A DNA stretch of 42,132 bases from CAWVWD01 sp045106825 (GCA_045106825.1 JBGCFH010000009.1:1-42132); one strand, 5' to 3'; counted from the stretch's first letter, positions 24,853-34,012 are shown. Made by a program: numbers and translations. Notes: generated from the sequence alone by a model not told the origin.

Positions 24853-27362
24853 AAATATATTTTCACTTGTGTTCCTGTTTCTTCTTGATTCGGAAAAAGG
24901 TCATTGACTTCGACTTTTATCGCTGAATTTTCTATATAATTCAAGACTTTTAATCGGTCATTAGTCATTGACATTCCTCTTGATTGATATTTTTTTTGTC
25001 GATTTTGTTGTGCTTTTTTTCTACCAATTCCATTATCATTTACAGTAATAATTATTTGATTATCAATTAATTGAATTGTTACATTTAAGTTTCCTTTTGA
25101 AGTTTTTTGTAATAATCCATGGTTAATTGCATTTTCAATATAAGGTTGAATAATCATCGTTGGAATTTCGTAATCTTCGTCCATTAATTCTTCATCAATA
25201 TCAAATTGATAATCAAACTTATTTGGATAACAAAGATGTTCCAAATCGACATACAATTTTAACAATTTTATTTCATCTTCGATAGTGATATAACGTGATT
25301 TTGAAGATTCTAAAAACAATCGCATCAATTGAGCAAATTTTGATAAATAAGCATTCGCAACAACGGCTTCATTATTTAATACAAAATTTTGAATCGCATT
25401 CAATGCATTAAAAATAAAATGCGGATTCATTTGAGCTTGTAAAGCAGATAATTCTAATTCTGCTAATTGCTTATTAATCCTTGTTTTGCGTTTTTCACGA
25501 TTCCGAATATACAACAACAAACCATAAACCAACAACATAAAAACTAATAAATAGGCTGCAATTGCCCAAGTTGTTCGCCACCAAGGTGGCAAAATTTCAA
25601 ACGGAATAGCTAAAATTTCTCCCCACGAACTATTGATTTTTTTAGCTCTGATTTGTAACGTATATTTTCCTTCTCTTAGATTATTTAATAATACGTTTCG
25701 ATTTGCTGTTGTTTGCCAAATATCATTTTTTGCAATTTTATATTGAAATAAAACTTTACTGGCATCAATGAAAGCAATTGCTGTAAAGTCAAAACTTAAT
25801 CGACTATCAAAATCTAAATTTGCTAATTTATTTAATGTTACAATTTGATCATTGACATTGATTTGTTCCAAAATCACTTTTGGCGGTTGTACTTGTTGTG
25901 GCAACTTTTCGATATTCAACATAGAAATTCCTTGACTTGTTCCTATCCACAATTGTTTTTTTGAATCAACAAATAAGCAATTAATATCATTAGAAACCAA
26001 GCCAGTTCGTGCATTGTAAGGAATAATATTTTGCTCCTCAAAATAATGCAAACCTTGAGGCGAAGCAATCCAAATTCCACCTCTTGCATCGATTCCAATT
26101 TTACGACAAGTATTCGATAATAAGCCGTCTTCTTGTGTGAAGTTGGTAAATTGTCCATTATTATCCAATTTTGATAAACCTCGTTCTGTTGCGAACCAAA
26201 TATTACCAATCGAGTCTTGTTTAATATCATTAATCTGATTATTTGGCAAACCATCCTTTACTGTAAAACGTTCTGACACACCTTGTTTGAAACGAATTGC
26301 ACCTTCATTTGTTCCCATCCAAAGATTGGAATTAGCATCTTCATACATACAATATCCAGCACGAATTGCATCATCATTTATTGGCCATCGAACTGGTTTC
26401 TCATCACAACTTGGATATTTATAAAAGAACTTTTTATAAAATAAATTAACTTGATTGTATTTATCTAAAATAAATGTTTTTGAGGTATTTTTGTCGGGAA
26501 TACATAACTCAGAATAATCTTCATATCTAAATATTCCTAAATCAGAACTAAAAATAATTTCTTTATTAGAAGTTTGCCGAAACTGCCAAATCTCTACATT
26601 GTCATATAAAATATTTAATCTTTCTTCTCGCCATTTTTCATTTTTTAATTTAAACAAACCGTTTTTAGTTCCAGCTATTATTTCACCATTTTTATTTTCA
26701 GAAATATCATGAACAAAGGTATTTTTTAAACCATTTGTAACCGAATAATTTGTAAATGGTGCATCATAAATACAATATAAACCTCCTCCGTCAGTTGCCA
26801 ACCAAACATTTCCTGTATTATCTTTTAACAAAAAAGTCGGAGCTGATTGCAAATTCAATTTAAGTGATAAGTTATTGATTTCCTTAGTTTTATCATCAAT
26901 TAGATAAACGGTTTCATTATCAATTTGAATGCTTTTTTGGGATTTTGTACTTACTTTTTGTTGGATTGATTTTCTTGAAATCGTTAAACTATCAATTAAA
27001 TTAATTTTAATTTTTTTATCTGTAATTTGTCCATTTAGAATATTTTTGAATTGTCCGTTTTCAAACTGAATCCATATATAGTTATCTTTGTCTTGATAAA
27101 TAGATTCTACTTTTGATTTCCAAACTTCATTTTGACTAAAAAAAGTATGGAATGTTAAGCCATCAAATCGTGCTATTCCTGCTTCTGTTCCTATCCAAAG
27201 AAAACCCAAATTATCTTGATATAATTGATGGACAATATTATGTGACAAACCATCATCAGTCGTATAATGTTGAAAATAAAGGTTTTGTGCTACTAATGAG
27301 TAAGGTAAAATTAAAAATAGAACAAAAATGAGTTGATATATATTTTTGATTTGTTGCATCAT
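24843..27362 (-). CDS. two-component propeller sensor histidine kinase, LytS-type
   Basis: This 839-residue protein begins with a signal segment (QLIFVLFLILPYSLVAQ) and a periplasmic sensor of two-component propeller repeats. Typical blades are GLSHNIVHQLYQDNLGFLWI, GLPNNQINDIKQDSIGNIWF and GLVSNDINCLFVDSKKQLWI. A Y_Y_Y domain (YTLQIRAKK) follows, then one transmembrane segment (AIAAYLLVFMLLVYGLLLYI). The kinase is of the LytS/His_kinase type: MNPHFIFNALNAIQ, with the phosphorylated histidine at 648, then NAINHGLLQK and NDNGIGRKKAQQ. The start at ATG 27362 (or 27359) gives the signal peptide; the upstream 13 codons are not needed. LytS-type kinases usually pair with a LytTR response regulator, and none is in the window. 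Ligand and target genes are unknown. Confidence 0.92.
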   Translation of the reverse strand: MMQQIKNIYQLIFVLFLILPYSLVAQNLYFQHYTTDDGLSHNIVHQLYQDNLGFLWIGTEAGIARFDGLTFHTFFSQNEVWKSKVESIYQDKDNYIWIQFENGQFKNILNGQITDKKIKINLIDSLTISRKSIQQKVSTKSQKSIQIDNETVYLIDDKTKEINNLSLKLNLQSAPTFLLKDNTGNVWLATDGGGLYCIYDAPFTNYSVTNGLKNTFVHDISENKNGEIIAGTKNGLFKLKNEKWREERLNILYDNVEIWQFRQTSNKEIIFSSDLGIFRYEDYSELCIPDKNTSKTFILDKYNQVNLFYKKFFYKYPSCDEKPVRWPINDDAIRAGYCMYEDANSNLWMGTNEGAIRFKQGVSERFTVKDGLPNNQINDIKQDSIGNIWFATERGLSKLDNNGQFTNFTQEDGLLSNTCRKIGIDARGGIWIASPQGLHYFEEQNIIPYNARTGLVSNDINCLFVDSKKQLWIGTSQGISMLNIEKLPQQVQPPKVILEQINVNDQIVTLNKLANLDFDSRLSFDFTAIAFIDASKVLFQYKIAKNDIWQTTANRNVLLNNLREGKYTLQIRAKKINSSWGEILAIPFEILPPWWRTTWAIAAYLLVFMLLVYGLLLYIRNREKRKTRINKQLAELELSALQAQMNPHFIFNALNAIQNFVLNNEAVVANAYLSKFAQLMRLFLESSKSRYITIEDEIKLLKLYVDLEHLCYPNKFDYQFDIDEELMDEDYEIPTMIIQPYIENAINHGLLQKTSKGNLNVTIQLIDNQIIITVNDNGIGRKKAQQNRQKKYQSRGMSMTNDRLKVLNYIENSAIKVEVNDLFPNQEETGTQVKIYFVV

Positions 27363-27525
27363 AATATTTGGTAGCTTGTCCCAAAGTGTTGGGATTGACA
27401 CAATATAAAGGATTCATCAAAATCGTACAAGGTTGGCAAATAATTTCTTTTATATTTCAGGTTTCGATGAAACGTGAAATATAAATCACAATTGCTAAAT
27501 TTTGCTTTGCAAAATGCTTTTTTCA

Positions 27526-27552
27526 CGCAGATTCCGCAGATTCCGCAGATTC
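27526..27552. repeat. three perfect 9-bp tandem copies (CGCAGATTC)
   Basis: CGCAGATTC occurs three times head to tail, followed by ACGCAAATTT. Related GCAGATT/CGCAGAT fragments occur at 34130-34230. The 330-base gap between the sensor kinase and the first DUF6089 gene consists mostly of this and the next repeat and holds no gene. Confidence 0.7.
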
Positions 27553-27579
27553 ACGCAAATTTTCTAATAATTGGTAAAA

Positions 27580-27720
27580 AAATAAGTACAAATTCTACAA
27601 GCGATTTTGAATCGCCTGTAGAGTTTGTACTTATTTCAGATTGCAGATTATCGTAAAAAACACTAATTATAGTATAATATATTACGAATTATTCTAAACT
27701 GATAATAACTGTAATATCAG
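27580..27720. repeat. REP-like inverted repeat plus right end related to the 11001-11282 element
   Basis: Two 27-bp arms (27580-27606 and 27610-27636) are complementary at 25 of 27 positions around a 3-base centre, with the core GCGATTTTGAATCGC. The following stretch, 27655-27720, resembles 11225-11288: both contain CACTAATTA, ATTACGAATTATT, then a TAAACYGA motif and ATARCTG. It looks like a rearranged or decayed member of the same element family. Confidence 0.6.
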
Positions 27721-27731
27721 CGAAAGATGAA

Positions 27732-28586
27732 TTAACGTTTTTTCTTTTTTGCTTTGGTTTTTGCTGTATTGTTTGCATCGATTTCTGGCGTAAATAAATT
27801 GACGCTTATTGTTGCTCCAAAAAAGTGATATACATCGGTATATTCTGCACCTCCTCGTCCTGCATTTTCTGCACGATTTACAGGAACACCAGTATATTCC
27901 TCCGTTCTATCAGATAATGCAGCGGCTTCCTCTCCATTTGTTGCAAATAACACATCGTTGTCGGGATAAATGGTACTAACATCATCTAAATAATCTGTAA
28001 ATGTGTAGCGAATGCCCCATTCTAAGCTAATTGTTGCTTTTTCGGTTGCTTTAAACTTTACGCCTAAACCACCGGGAATTGAAAAATCTATCAGATTATA
28101 ACGAGAAGGATAACCAGGTAATCCTTGTCCTTCTGTACCTAAAGGTTGTAAATCAATCCATTCGCCTTGATACAACGCTTTGGGATTATAATAAAAAACA
28201 CCACCACCAATAAATGCGTAAGGAATAATAGAACGACCGCCTTTTAATTCAAAATCATAAATATTAAACTCAGGCACAATTGAAAACTCTATGATAGGAG
28301 AACGAAAACTTAGATTCCTTTTTCGTCTACTAATCTTAGAAGCATTAATATCACTACCTGAAATTGTACCATAGACTAAGTTTCCGCGCACCATCAACCA
28401 ATTGTTGACTTCGTATCGTGCTAAAATTCCAATAGCCGGATTCGTTTCTGTAATTTCAAGATTAGTTTCTGTTAGATCTCCACCATAATTTGCAAGTCCA
28501 GCGAATATTCCACCTTCGATAGTACCTTGAGCGAACAGTGTATTTGACAATAATAAACTAATAACCAATAAATAAGTTGTTCTCAT
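27732..28586 (-). CDS. DUF6089-like outer-membrane beta-barrel protein (paralogue 1)
   Basis: This is a 284-residue exported protein. The signal peptide MRTTYLLVISLLLSNTLFA is followed by the barrel start GTIEGGIFAGLANYGGDLTE. Alternating strands fill the rest, with conserved blocks shared with the next gene: IEFSIVPEFNIYDFE, DLQPLGTEGQGLPGYPSRYN and RYTFTDYLDDVSTIYPDNDV. It ends with a lysine-rich tail (NTAKTKAKKKKR), unlike its paralogue. The family is known in Bacteroidota as a predicted outer-membrane protein of unknown role. A well-formed promoter lies 57 bases upstream (28643-28672). Tandem duplication with the gene at 28892 is evident. Confidence 0.85.
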   Translation of the reverse strand: MRTTYLLVISLLLSNTLFAQGTIEGGIFAGLANYGGDLTETNLEITETNPAIGILARYEVNNWLMVRGNLVYGTISGSDINASKISRRKRNLSFRSPIIEFSIVPEFNIYDFELKGGRSIIPYAFIGGGVFYYNPKALYQGEWIDLQPLGTEGQGLPGYPSRYNLIDFSIPGGLGVKFKATEKATISLEWGIRYTFTDYLDDVSTIYPDNDVLFATNGEEAAALSDRTEEYTGVPVNRAENAGRGGAEYTDVYHFFGATISVNLFTPEIDANNTAKTKAKKKKR

Positions 28587-28642
28587 AATTTAGGATTTTT
28601 ATTAATAATTTTATGTTAATATAATTTATAAATAATTAATAA

Positions 28643-28672
28643 CAAATATATTATATATTAGTTAATTATCAA
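28643..28672 (-). promoter_or_regulatory. Bacteroidota promoter for the first DUF6089 gene
   Basis: Read on the reverse strand, TTG (28672-28670) is followed after 19 bases by TATATTTG (28650-28643), matching the TTG-N(17-23)-TAnnTTTG consensus. It lies 57 bases upstream of the start codon at 28586. Confidence 0.6.
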
Positions 28673-28835
28673 TATATTTATTATAAATTGTATCACATAA
28701 TGATAATTGATTAAAAATCATTCCAAAAAAGATAAATAAACCTACTTTATGTTGAACAATGATTATTTAAAAGATGATAGAAGTATAATGAAATCTAATT
28801 AAACAACTTAATATTAAATGAGACTTGAAAGCATA

Positions 28836-28871
28836 AAAAAAGCGAAATTTCTTTTAAGAAATTTCGCTTTT
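28836..28871. terminator. rho-independent terminator
   Basis: AAAGCGAAATTTCTT pairs perfectly with AAGAAATTTCGCTTT around a short TT centre, with an A-run on the left acting as a U-run for reverse-strand transcripts. It lies 20 bases after the stop of the second DUF6089 gene. The two paralogues are therefore separate transcription units. Confidence 0.9.
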
Positions 28872-28891
28872 TCTACAAAAAAATAATAATA

Positions 28892-29710
28892 TTAGAAAGT
28901 TGGACAACCTGTTCCTCTTCCTAAACCATCTGCAAAGTTGTAAGTGATTGTGATACCTGACCAACCATACCAATCACGATTTTCACCACCTCTTGATGTA
29001 CCTGTTGCAGGAGGTTCTGCTGCTAATGAACGATTCGATAAATCGACCGCTAATTGTCCTCTTGCATCACGTAATTCATTTAAATCAGGATAAACCGTGC
29101 TAACATCGTCTAAATAATCTGTAAATGTGTAGCGATTTGAAAGTTCGATTCCTACTGTCCAATATTCATCAATTGCGTATTTGAAACCAATACCGAAAGG
29201 AATAGAAATTTGTGTTAAATTATACTGTGAACCATAACCTGGTAATCCTTGTCCTTCTGTCCCTAAAGGTTGTAAATCATACCATTGACCATCTAATTCT
29301 GCTTCTGGATTAAATTGAAAAATTCCTAATCCTACAAATATATAAGGAGAATAAAAACGATCATAAGTATTAAACCCTAAAATATTAAACTCAGGGATAA
29401 TCGCAAATTCATAAATATCTGAACGGAAACTTAAATTACGATTTGTTCTATAATCTTGATCTGAGTTTTCATCAGTACCAGAAATTTGTCCGTAAGTAAA
29501 TGAACCTCTTACACCTACCCAATCATTAATATTGTAGCGGAGTAATAAACCACCTGCAAATTTTGATTCATTAAACTCTACGCCAAGCGGTGCGTCAACT
29601 AAGTCACCTGCGTAGTTTGATGTTCCTAAAAAGAGTCCGCCTTCAAGGTATTGAGCCGATACCAAAAACGGAACTAATGCGAATATTGCTACTAAAAGAA
29701 TGTTTTTCAT
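28892..29710 (-). CDS. DUF6089-like outer-membrane beta-barrel protein (paralogue 2)
   Basis: This is a 272-residue exported protein, signal peptide MKNILLVAIFALVPFLVSA, then QYLEGGLFLGTSNYAGDLVD. It shares the core of paralogue 1: IYEFAIIPEFNILGF, DLQPLGTEGQGLPGYGSQYN and RYTFTDYLDDVSTVYPDLNE. The C-terminus differs and ends GRGTGCPTF, with a lone cysteine where paralogue 1 has a basic tail. The predicted location is the outer membrane. A -7 element (TATCTTTG) occurs 169 bases upstream, which would leave a long leader. The function is unknown; related barrels are often studied with surface assembly or gliding, but nothing here proves that. Confidence 0.85.
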   Translation of the reverse strand: MKNILLVAIFALVPFLVSAQYLEGGLFLGTSNYAGDLVDAPLGVEFNESKFAGGLLLRYNINDWVGVRGSFTYGQISGTDENSDQDYRTNRNLSFRSDIYEFAIIPEFNILGFNTYDRFYSPYIFVGLGIFQFNPEAELDGQWYDLQPLGTEGQGLPGYGSQYNLTQISIPFGIGFKYAIDEYWTVGIELSNRYTFTDYLDDVSTVYPDLNELRDARGQLAVDLSNRSLAAEPPATGTSRGGENRDWYGWSGITITYNFADGLGRGTGCPTF

Positions 29711-29878
29711 AAGATTTGCCTCTAATTTTCGTTATGATTTATTTATGTTATTTAGTCAATTTAATTGTAACGCAAAACCACCTAAAAAAATTACTCTAAA
29801 TATGAGATAAGTTATTATACATTAAGTTGTCTTGTTTTGTTACGGATGCTGTTCTTATTCGTTGCATCAAATTTTATG

Positions 29879-29886
29879 CAAAGATA
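29879..29886 (-). promoter_or_regulatory. -7-like element TATCTTTG upstream of the second DUF6089 gene
   Basis: On the reverse strand the sequence TATCTTTG fits TAnnTTTG exactly. No TTG stands at the expected distance upstream, and the start codon is 169 bases away, so this is a weak assignment. The remaining part of 29711-30000 shows no gene. Confidence 0.3.
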
Positions 29887-30000
29887 AACCTATTGTTGAA
29901 ATAATGTGATATACATCTCAAGTGATTTACAAATCAATCATTAATTTAACATATTGTAAACCAATAACTTAAACGCTAACAAGTAGCATCGTTTACTATT

Positions 30001-30885
30001 TTATATAGTAATTGTTGATTGTTTAACTATTTTATTTAATTGTTTGTGAATTTTTTTAGAAATTATGTTTTCGTATGTTTTTTTTCTAAATGAACCGACC
30101 CATTGTATGCCTCTAATCGCATTGGTCAAAAATATTTCAGAGGCATCTGCCAAACTTTCGACCGAACAACTTTCTTCAATTACTTCCATCTTCATTGTTT
30201 TTGCTATCTGTAATATTGTTTGTCGAGTTGTTCCTGCTGTGCAGCCTTGATTTAAGTCTGGTGTTATTAGTTTATTCTCTTTTACTATAAAAATATTAGA
30301 ATGAATAGATTCTGCAATATTTCCATTTCCATTTAATAGTAAACAATCATCTAAATCATGCTTATTTTTGTGTAACGCTGCTAATACATAAGGCAATCCA
30401 TTTGACGTTTTCAAATTTGATAACTTGTCATTACTCAACCGAATATTATTAAAAATATCAATCTTAACACCTTTTTTATTCCATTCAAATTTTGATTTTT
30501 CTAAAGGAGATAATTCTAATATATAAGAAGCCTTGGAAGTTTTTGGTGTATAAAATCCACCATCATTCCGAAAAATTGCTAACCGCAAACGATAATTCTT
30601 AGCTTGTTTCGGATATTTTTGCCGATAATATTTAACGATTCTACGGATTTCAAATCGCCAAAAATCAATACCATGACGAGCAATTGATAAATCTAAATCT
30701 AAAAAATCAATACCTTTTTGTAATCTATTAATATGATTTTCTAAAAAGGGTAATTTTCCATCAAACATTCTTATCGTTTCAAAAATGCCATCACCATAAC
30801 GAAAACCTCTATTATCAAGGTTTAAAGCAATATCTTTTTTCTTTGCTAATTGACCATTAAAAATTATTCTATCTTTTGTAATCAT
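30001..30885 (-). CDS. class IV PLP enzyme, probable aminodeoxychorismate lyase-like
   Basis: This is a 294-residue member of the class IV aminotransferase fold (branched-chain aminotransferase, D-amino-acid aminotransferase, aminodeoxychorismate lyase). Family landmarks are NLDNRGFRYGDGIFETIRMF near residue 22, the probable PLP lysine K159 in SNLKTSNGLPYVLAAL, the glutamate in NGNIAESIHSNIFI and the phosphate-binding GCTAGTTRQTIL. The conserved DGIFETI opening is compatible with PabC-type lyases of folate synthesis. The sequence alone does not separate lyase from aminotransferase, and no pabA or pabB gene is near. It starts at ATG 30885 and diverges from the small gene at 30985. Confidence 0.82.
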   Translation of the reverse strand: MITKDRIIFNGQLAKKKDIALNLDNRGFRYGDGIFETIRMFDGKLPFLENHINRLQKGIDFLDLDLSIARHGIDFWRFEIRRIVKYYRQKYPKQAKNYRLRLAIFRNDGGFYTPKTSKASYILELSPLEKSKFEWNKKGVKIDIFNNIRLSNDKLSNLKTSNGLPYVLAALHKNKHDLDDCLLLNGNGNIAESIHSNIFIVKENKLITPDLNQGCTAGTTRQTILQIAKTMKMEVIEESCSVESLADASEIFLTNAIRGIQWVGSFRKKTYENIISKKIHKQLNKIVKQSTITI

Positions 30886-30899
30886 ATATGTTTTCTATA

Positions 30900-30932
30900 T
30901 TGATTTTCCTATAACTTTCTTAACTACTTTTG
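30900..30932 (+). promoter_or_regulatory. Bacteroidota promoter for the 92-residue gene
   Basis: TTG at 30900-30902 is followed after 22 bases by TACTTTTG at 30925-30932, matching the Bacteroidota consensus. The start codon at 30985 is 52 bases downstream. Confidence 0.6.
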
Positions 30933-30984
30933 TGTTCCAAATTCTAAAATAACACGAATCTAAAATTTTTAAACAAAAAATATT

Positions 30985-31263
30985 ATGAGAATTGTCGGAG
31001 ATATTCCAAATCCATATTGTAAAATTACGATTTTTAAAACAACCAGTCGTTTTTCTGTAAAATTTGAGCAAGGTAATTTTGAACAGACTTTCAAGTTCAG
31101 AGTTGGCGATGCTATTAATAACCTTAATGACGTGAAAACAATTGTTACAGAAGATTTTATCAATCAAGTTTTAGCACATTTCGACGCAATGGGAGAAATC
31201 AAAAAACAAGCATTTAATCATTATATGAAAGATTTCTTAGATGAGTTTGAAACAATTATTTAG
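30985..31263 (+). CDS. small conserved-looking cytoplasmic protein, unknown function
   Basis: I cannot name this 92-residue protein. It has no signal peptide or membrane segment. The first half looks strand-rich (RIVGDIPNPYCKITIFKTTS, then FSVKFEQGNFEQTFKFR) and the second half helical (FINQVLAHFDAMGEIKKQAF, then a further helix). The compact strand-then-helix layout, its own promoter and normal codon use support a real gene. A longer frame on the opposite strand across the same bases is rejected because it lacks these supports. The neighbours give no clue. Confidence 0.7.
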   Translation: MRIVGDIPNPYCKITIFKTTSRFSVKFEQGNFEQTFKFRVGDAINNLNDVKTIVTEDFINQVLAHFDAMGEIKKQAFNHYMKDFLDEFETII

Positions 31264-31360
31264 TTGATTGAGATTTTTCAAATTCAAACACAAATTATAT
31301 ATTAAGCATTGATTGTTTAGATATAACATATAACGTATTTTTTAATATTAATTTTATCAT

Positions 31361-31368
31361 TATATTTG
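31361..31368 (+). promoter_or_regulatory. -7-like element TATATTTG upstream of the ankyrin gene
   Basis: TATATTTG fits TAnnTTTG and lies 62 bases before the start codon at 31431. No TTG -33 element is visible at 17-23 bases upstream, so confidence is low. Confidence 0.3.
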
Positions 31369-31430
31369 AATGGAATAATTGTTGAAATGATTATTTAATA
31401 GTCATTACTACTACGAGAAAAAAGAACCTT

Positions 31431-33233
31431 ATGAAATTTCCATTCAAAGCAATTTGTTTTGGGTTAATATCCTGTATGGTATTACCAAAACTAACACATG
31501 CAACACAAAATAATACAGTTGCAACAAAAGCAATTTGTCAAGCAATACTTTCTGTACCTGCGAACTATGCACAACTTCGAGCCTTTGCTCAAGAGGGTTA
31601 TGACTTACATTGTAATTGTTTGGTACGGCAACATACACAATTTGTTGCGATGAATAAAACGATTGTAAATTTTTATGATCCGACCGTTTCGGAGTATATT
31701 TTGAGCATAAATTCTGAAAAAAATGCGTACATCGAAACCATTGAAGTCACGCCACTTTATGTTGCATTAAGTCGGGAAGATTACGGATTATTGCGATTTT
31801 TGATACAAAATGGTGTCAATCTAAATAAACGTTTTAGCAATAATTTGTTACCTATCGAATATGTTTTTCATGAAAATCGTATAAAAATGGTACGATTTCT
31901 TCTAAATCACGGTGCAAATATCGGTGATATGGAAATCGGTTGTCCACACAACTTAGAATTAACAAAGACATTAATTCAATCTGGTGCAAATCCAATGAGT
32001 ATTGATTTGAATTGTACGACTGGCAATGATGAAAAATATAAAGCAGCAATAGAACTATTACCAAATCTGGCTGCTCGTACATTGACACAAGATGAATTAA
32101 ATAAACTTTTTCAAAATCCTCGTTTATTAGAAACGATGATTGAAAAAGGCTTAGATGTCAATCAAACCGTAAATGTTTTTGACAAGGACGGAAATAAAAT
32201 CGAACATTCATTGCTTGTACAAGCTATTCAAAATCAGAATGAAAATGTTATTGACCTATTATTAAAACACGGTGCAAATGTCAATGCAACGAATCATAAA
32301 GGCTGGACACCAATATTTCATGCGATTAAAACGAACCGTCTTTCAGTAGTAAAAAAATTAATTAACAATGGTGCTATTGTAACTTGGATAAGCGATAGTC
32401 AAAATGATATTCCTCTGAATCTTGCTGTTCAGTTAGGATATAAAACTATTGTAAATGAATTATTAATTGCTGGTGCAAAACCTTATTTAAAGCTTTTAAG
32501 AAAAGAGGATTTGCCGCTGGTTCGTGCTTTTAATAACAATGACAAATCAATAATTGAATTATTACTGAAGTATACGACTTCAAAAGAATGGAATTTGATT
32601 TATTATTTTGCTCCTGAAACCATTATTTATCAAACCAATAAACTAAAATATGCATTATCAATCGGTATGAGAGCCGATGACGAACTATTACAAATTGCGA
32701 TTGTAGAAAATCAATCGGTAGCAGCAAGTTTGATTCTAAAACATAAGGCAAATTGGGAAACAAATAATACGAAAGATGAAACTGCATTATATACAGCATT
32801 TGATAAAGGAAATATTGCTATTGCGTCCGAATTAATAAAAAGCGGAATTGATGTAAATGCTACGATAGAAGGCAAGAATCCATTATTGATACAAGCGATT
32901 GAACAAAATAGCTTTATCTTAGTGAGTCGGTTATTAAGTAATAATGCGACTCTTAATATACTTGATATGAATGGACAATCTGCACTTCATATTGCTATTC
33001 AAAAAAATAATTATGATATTATTAAATTGTTAATTGATAGTAATATAGATATTGATTGTGATGATGTTCTACTGGCAACAAAACAACAAAATGTATCTGT
33101 CTTAAAATTATTAAAAGAAAAATTGGGTAAACTGGATTGTAAAATTGATGGTAAATCCTTACGTTATCATACTCGTGAAATAGAATTATCTTATGAAGTG
33201 AAAATTTTGGTCAAAGGGAATCGATTTTTTTAG
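31431..33233 (+). CDS. exported ankyrin-repeat protein
   Basis: This is a 600-residue protein with a signal peptide (MKFPFKAICFGLISCMVLPK, cleavage near THA). It consists almost entirely of ankyrin repeats of about 33 residues, for example TPLYVALSREDYGLLRFLIQ, SLLVQAIQNQNENVIDLLLK, TPIFHAIKTNRLSVVKKLIN and SALHIAIQKNNYDIIKLLID. I count about ten to twelve repeats, some degenerate. An ankyrin domain exported to the periplasm or outside is less usual than a cytoplasmic one; it implies a protein-binding role outside the cytoplasm. No enzyme domain or sorting tail is visible. Ligand unknown. It converges on the GNAT gene across a 12-bp tandem repeat. Confidence 0.88.
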   Translation: MKFPFKAICFGLISCMVLPKLTHATQNNTVATKAICQAILSVPANYAQLRAFAQEGYDLHCNCLVRQHTQFVAMNKTIVNFYDPTVSEYILSINSEKNAYIETIEVTPLYVALSREDYGLLRFLIQNGVNLNKRFSNNLLPIEYVFHENRIKMVRFLLNHGANIGDMEIGCPHNLELTKTLIQSGANPMSIDLNCTTGNDEKYKAAIELLPNLAARTLTQDELNKLFQNPRLLETMIEKGLDVNQTVNVFDKDGNKIEHSLLVQAIQNQNENVIDLLLKHGANVNATNHKGWTPIFHAIKTNRLSVVKKLINNGAIVTWISDSQNDIPLNLAVQLGYKTIVNELLIAGAKPYLKLLRKEDLPLVRAFNNNDKSIIELLLKYTTSKEWNLIYYFAPETIIYQTNKLKYALSIGMRADDELLQIAIVENQSVAASLILKHKANWETNNTKDETALYTAFDKGNIAIASELIKSGIDVNATIEGKNPLLIQAIEQNSFILVSRLLSNNATLNILDMNGQSALHIAIQKNNYDIIKLLIDSNIDIDCDDVLLATKQQNVSVLKLLKEKLGKLDCKIDGKSLRYHTREIELSYEVKILVKGNRFF

Positions 33234-33248
33234 AACAACTTGTATAAT

Positions 33249-33283
33249 TTTCAAAAATTATTTCAAAAATTATTTCAAAAATT
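33249..33283. repeat. 12-bp tandem repeat (TTTCAAAAATTA), three copies
   Basis: TTTCAAAAATTA is repeated three times head to tail (the last copy ends TTC). The third copy carries the stop codon and final codons (FLK) of the reverse-strand GNAT gene. It fills the 36-base gap between convergent genes. Confidence 0.75.
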
Positions 33284-33833
33284 CTTCTCTTAAAATACTA
33301 TAATAAACCGTATCACGACGGAAACCGTCTTTCATTAAAGTATGACTTCGGAGGCAACCTTCGTATGTTGCACCGATTTTTTCCATCGCTCGACGAGATT
33401 GCATATTTCTGCCATCAGCTTTAAATTCTACTCTTTCACAATTCAAATCATTAAAAGCATATGATAACATTAAGGATTTAATATTTTGATTCAAACCAGT
33501 TCCTTGAAATGCTTTTCCGAGCCAAGTCCAACCAATTTCTAATCGCTGATTTTGTAAAGAAATATTACCGAATCGAGTAGATCCTGCATACTTTTTTTGA
33601 GATTTATCGAATATCAAAAACGGATACACTGTACCTTGTTGTTTGGCTTTCAAAGCGATTTCAAAGTATTGTAATAAGTCATATTTTGTATGAATACTGG
33701 ATGGCGAATACTTTAATAATTCGGTTTCCGTCAACGCAATAGACGCTACTTTTTCGCAGTCATTAGCACTCAAAACTGGTTCTAAACGCACTCGTGTATT
33801 TTCTAAAATGATAATTTCGTTTTGTAATAACAT
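33270..33833 (-). CDS. GNAT-family N-acetyltransferase (RimJ/RimL-like)
   Basis: This 187-residue protein matches the GNAT acetyltransferase fold of the RimJ/RimL type, which transfers acetyl groups from acetyl-CoA to amines or ribosomal and other N-termini. Landmarks are RVRLEPVLSANDCEKV at the start, the IGWTWLGKAFQGTGLNQNIK segment (motif A region), LMLSYAFNDLNCERVEFKAD and the C-terminal NMQSRRAMEKIGATYEGCLR. The acetyl-CoA loop is present as KAFQGTGLNQ, a variant of Q/RxxGxG/A. The substrate is unknown. The gene is isolated by repeat-rich gaps on both sides. Confidence 0.88.
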   Translation of the reverse strand: MLLQNEIIILENTRVRLEPVLSANDCEKVASIALTETELLKYSPSSIHTKYDLLQYFEIALKAKQQGTVYPFLIFDKSQKKYAGSTRFGNISLQNQRLEIGWTWLGKAFQGTGLNQNIKSLMLSYAFNDLNCERVEFKADGRNMQSRRAMEKIGATYEGCLRSHTLMKDGFRRDTVYYSILREEFLK

Positions 33834-33879
33834 TTTATCTAAAATTAAATATAAAATATAAGTATTTCGACATATTTAC

Positions 33880-34012
33880 AGCAATTTCCCATTTGACGTA
33901 ATGAATGTGTTTAACAGCAAAGTTCGCAAAGATTTTACGCAGAGAACGCTAAGTTTTTACGCAAATATTTGCATTCTCTGCTGTTAATTTTTTTAAATGG
34001 GGAATTGCTGCA
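33880..34012. repeat. nested inverted repeat with CAGCAATTTCCC and TTAACAGCA arms
   Basis: An outer pair, ACAGCAATTTCCCATTT (33879-33895) and its near-complement AAATGGGGAATTGCTG (33995-34010), encloses an inner pair, TTAACAGCAAAG (33911-33922) and CTCTGCTGTTAA (33976-33987). The inside is rich in CGCAAAG/CGCAGAG words. No gene is present. Confidence 0.6.

Noticed and set aside
30895..31167. 90-residue reverse-strand frame over the 92-residue gene
   Set aside because: It overlaps a promoter-bearing, compositionally normal forward gene, and its protein is cysteine- and isoleucine-rich without motifs.
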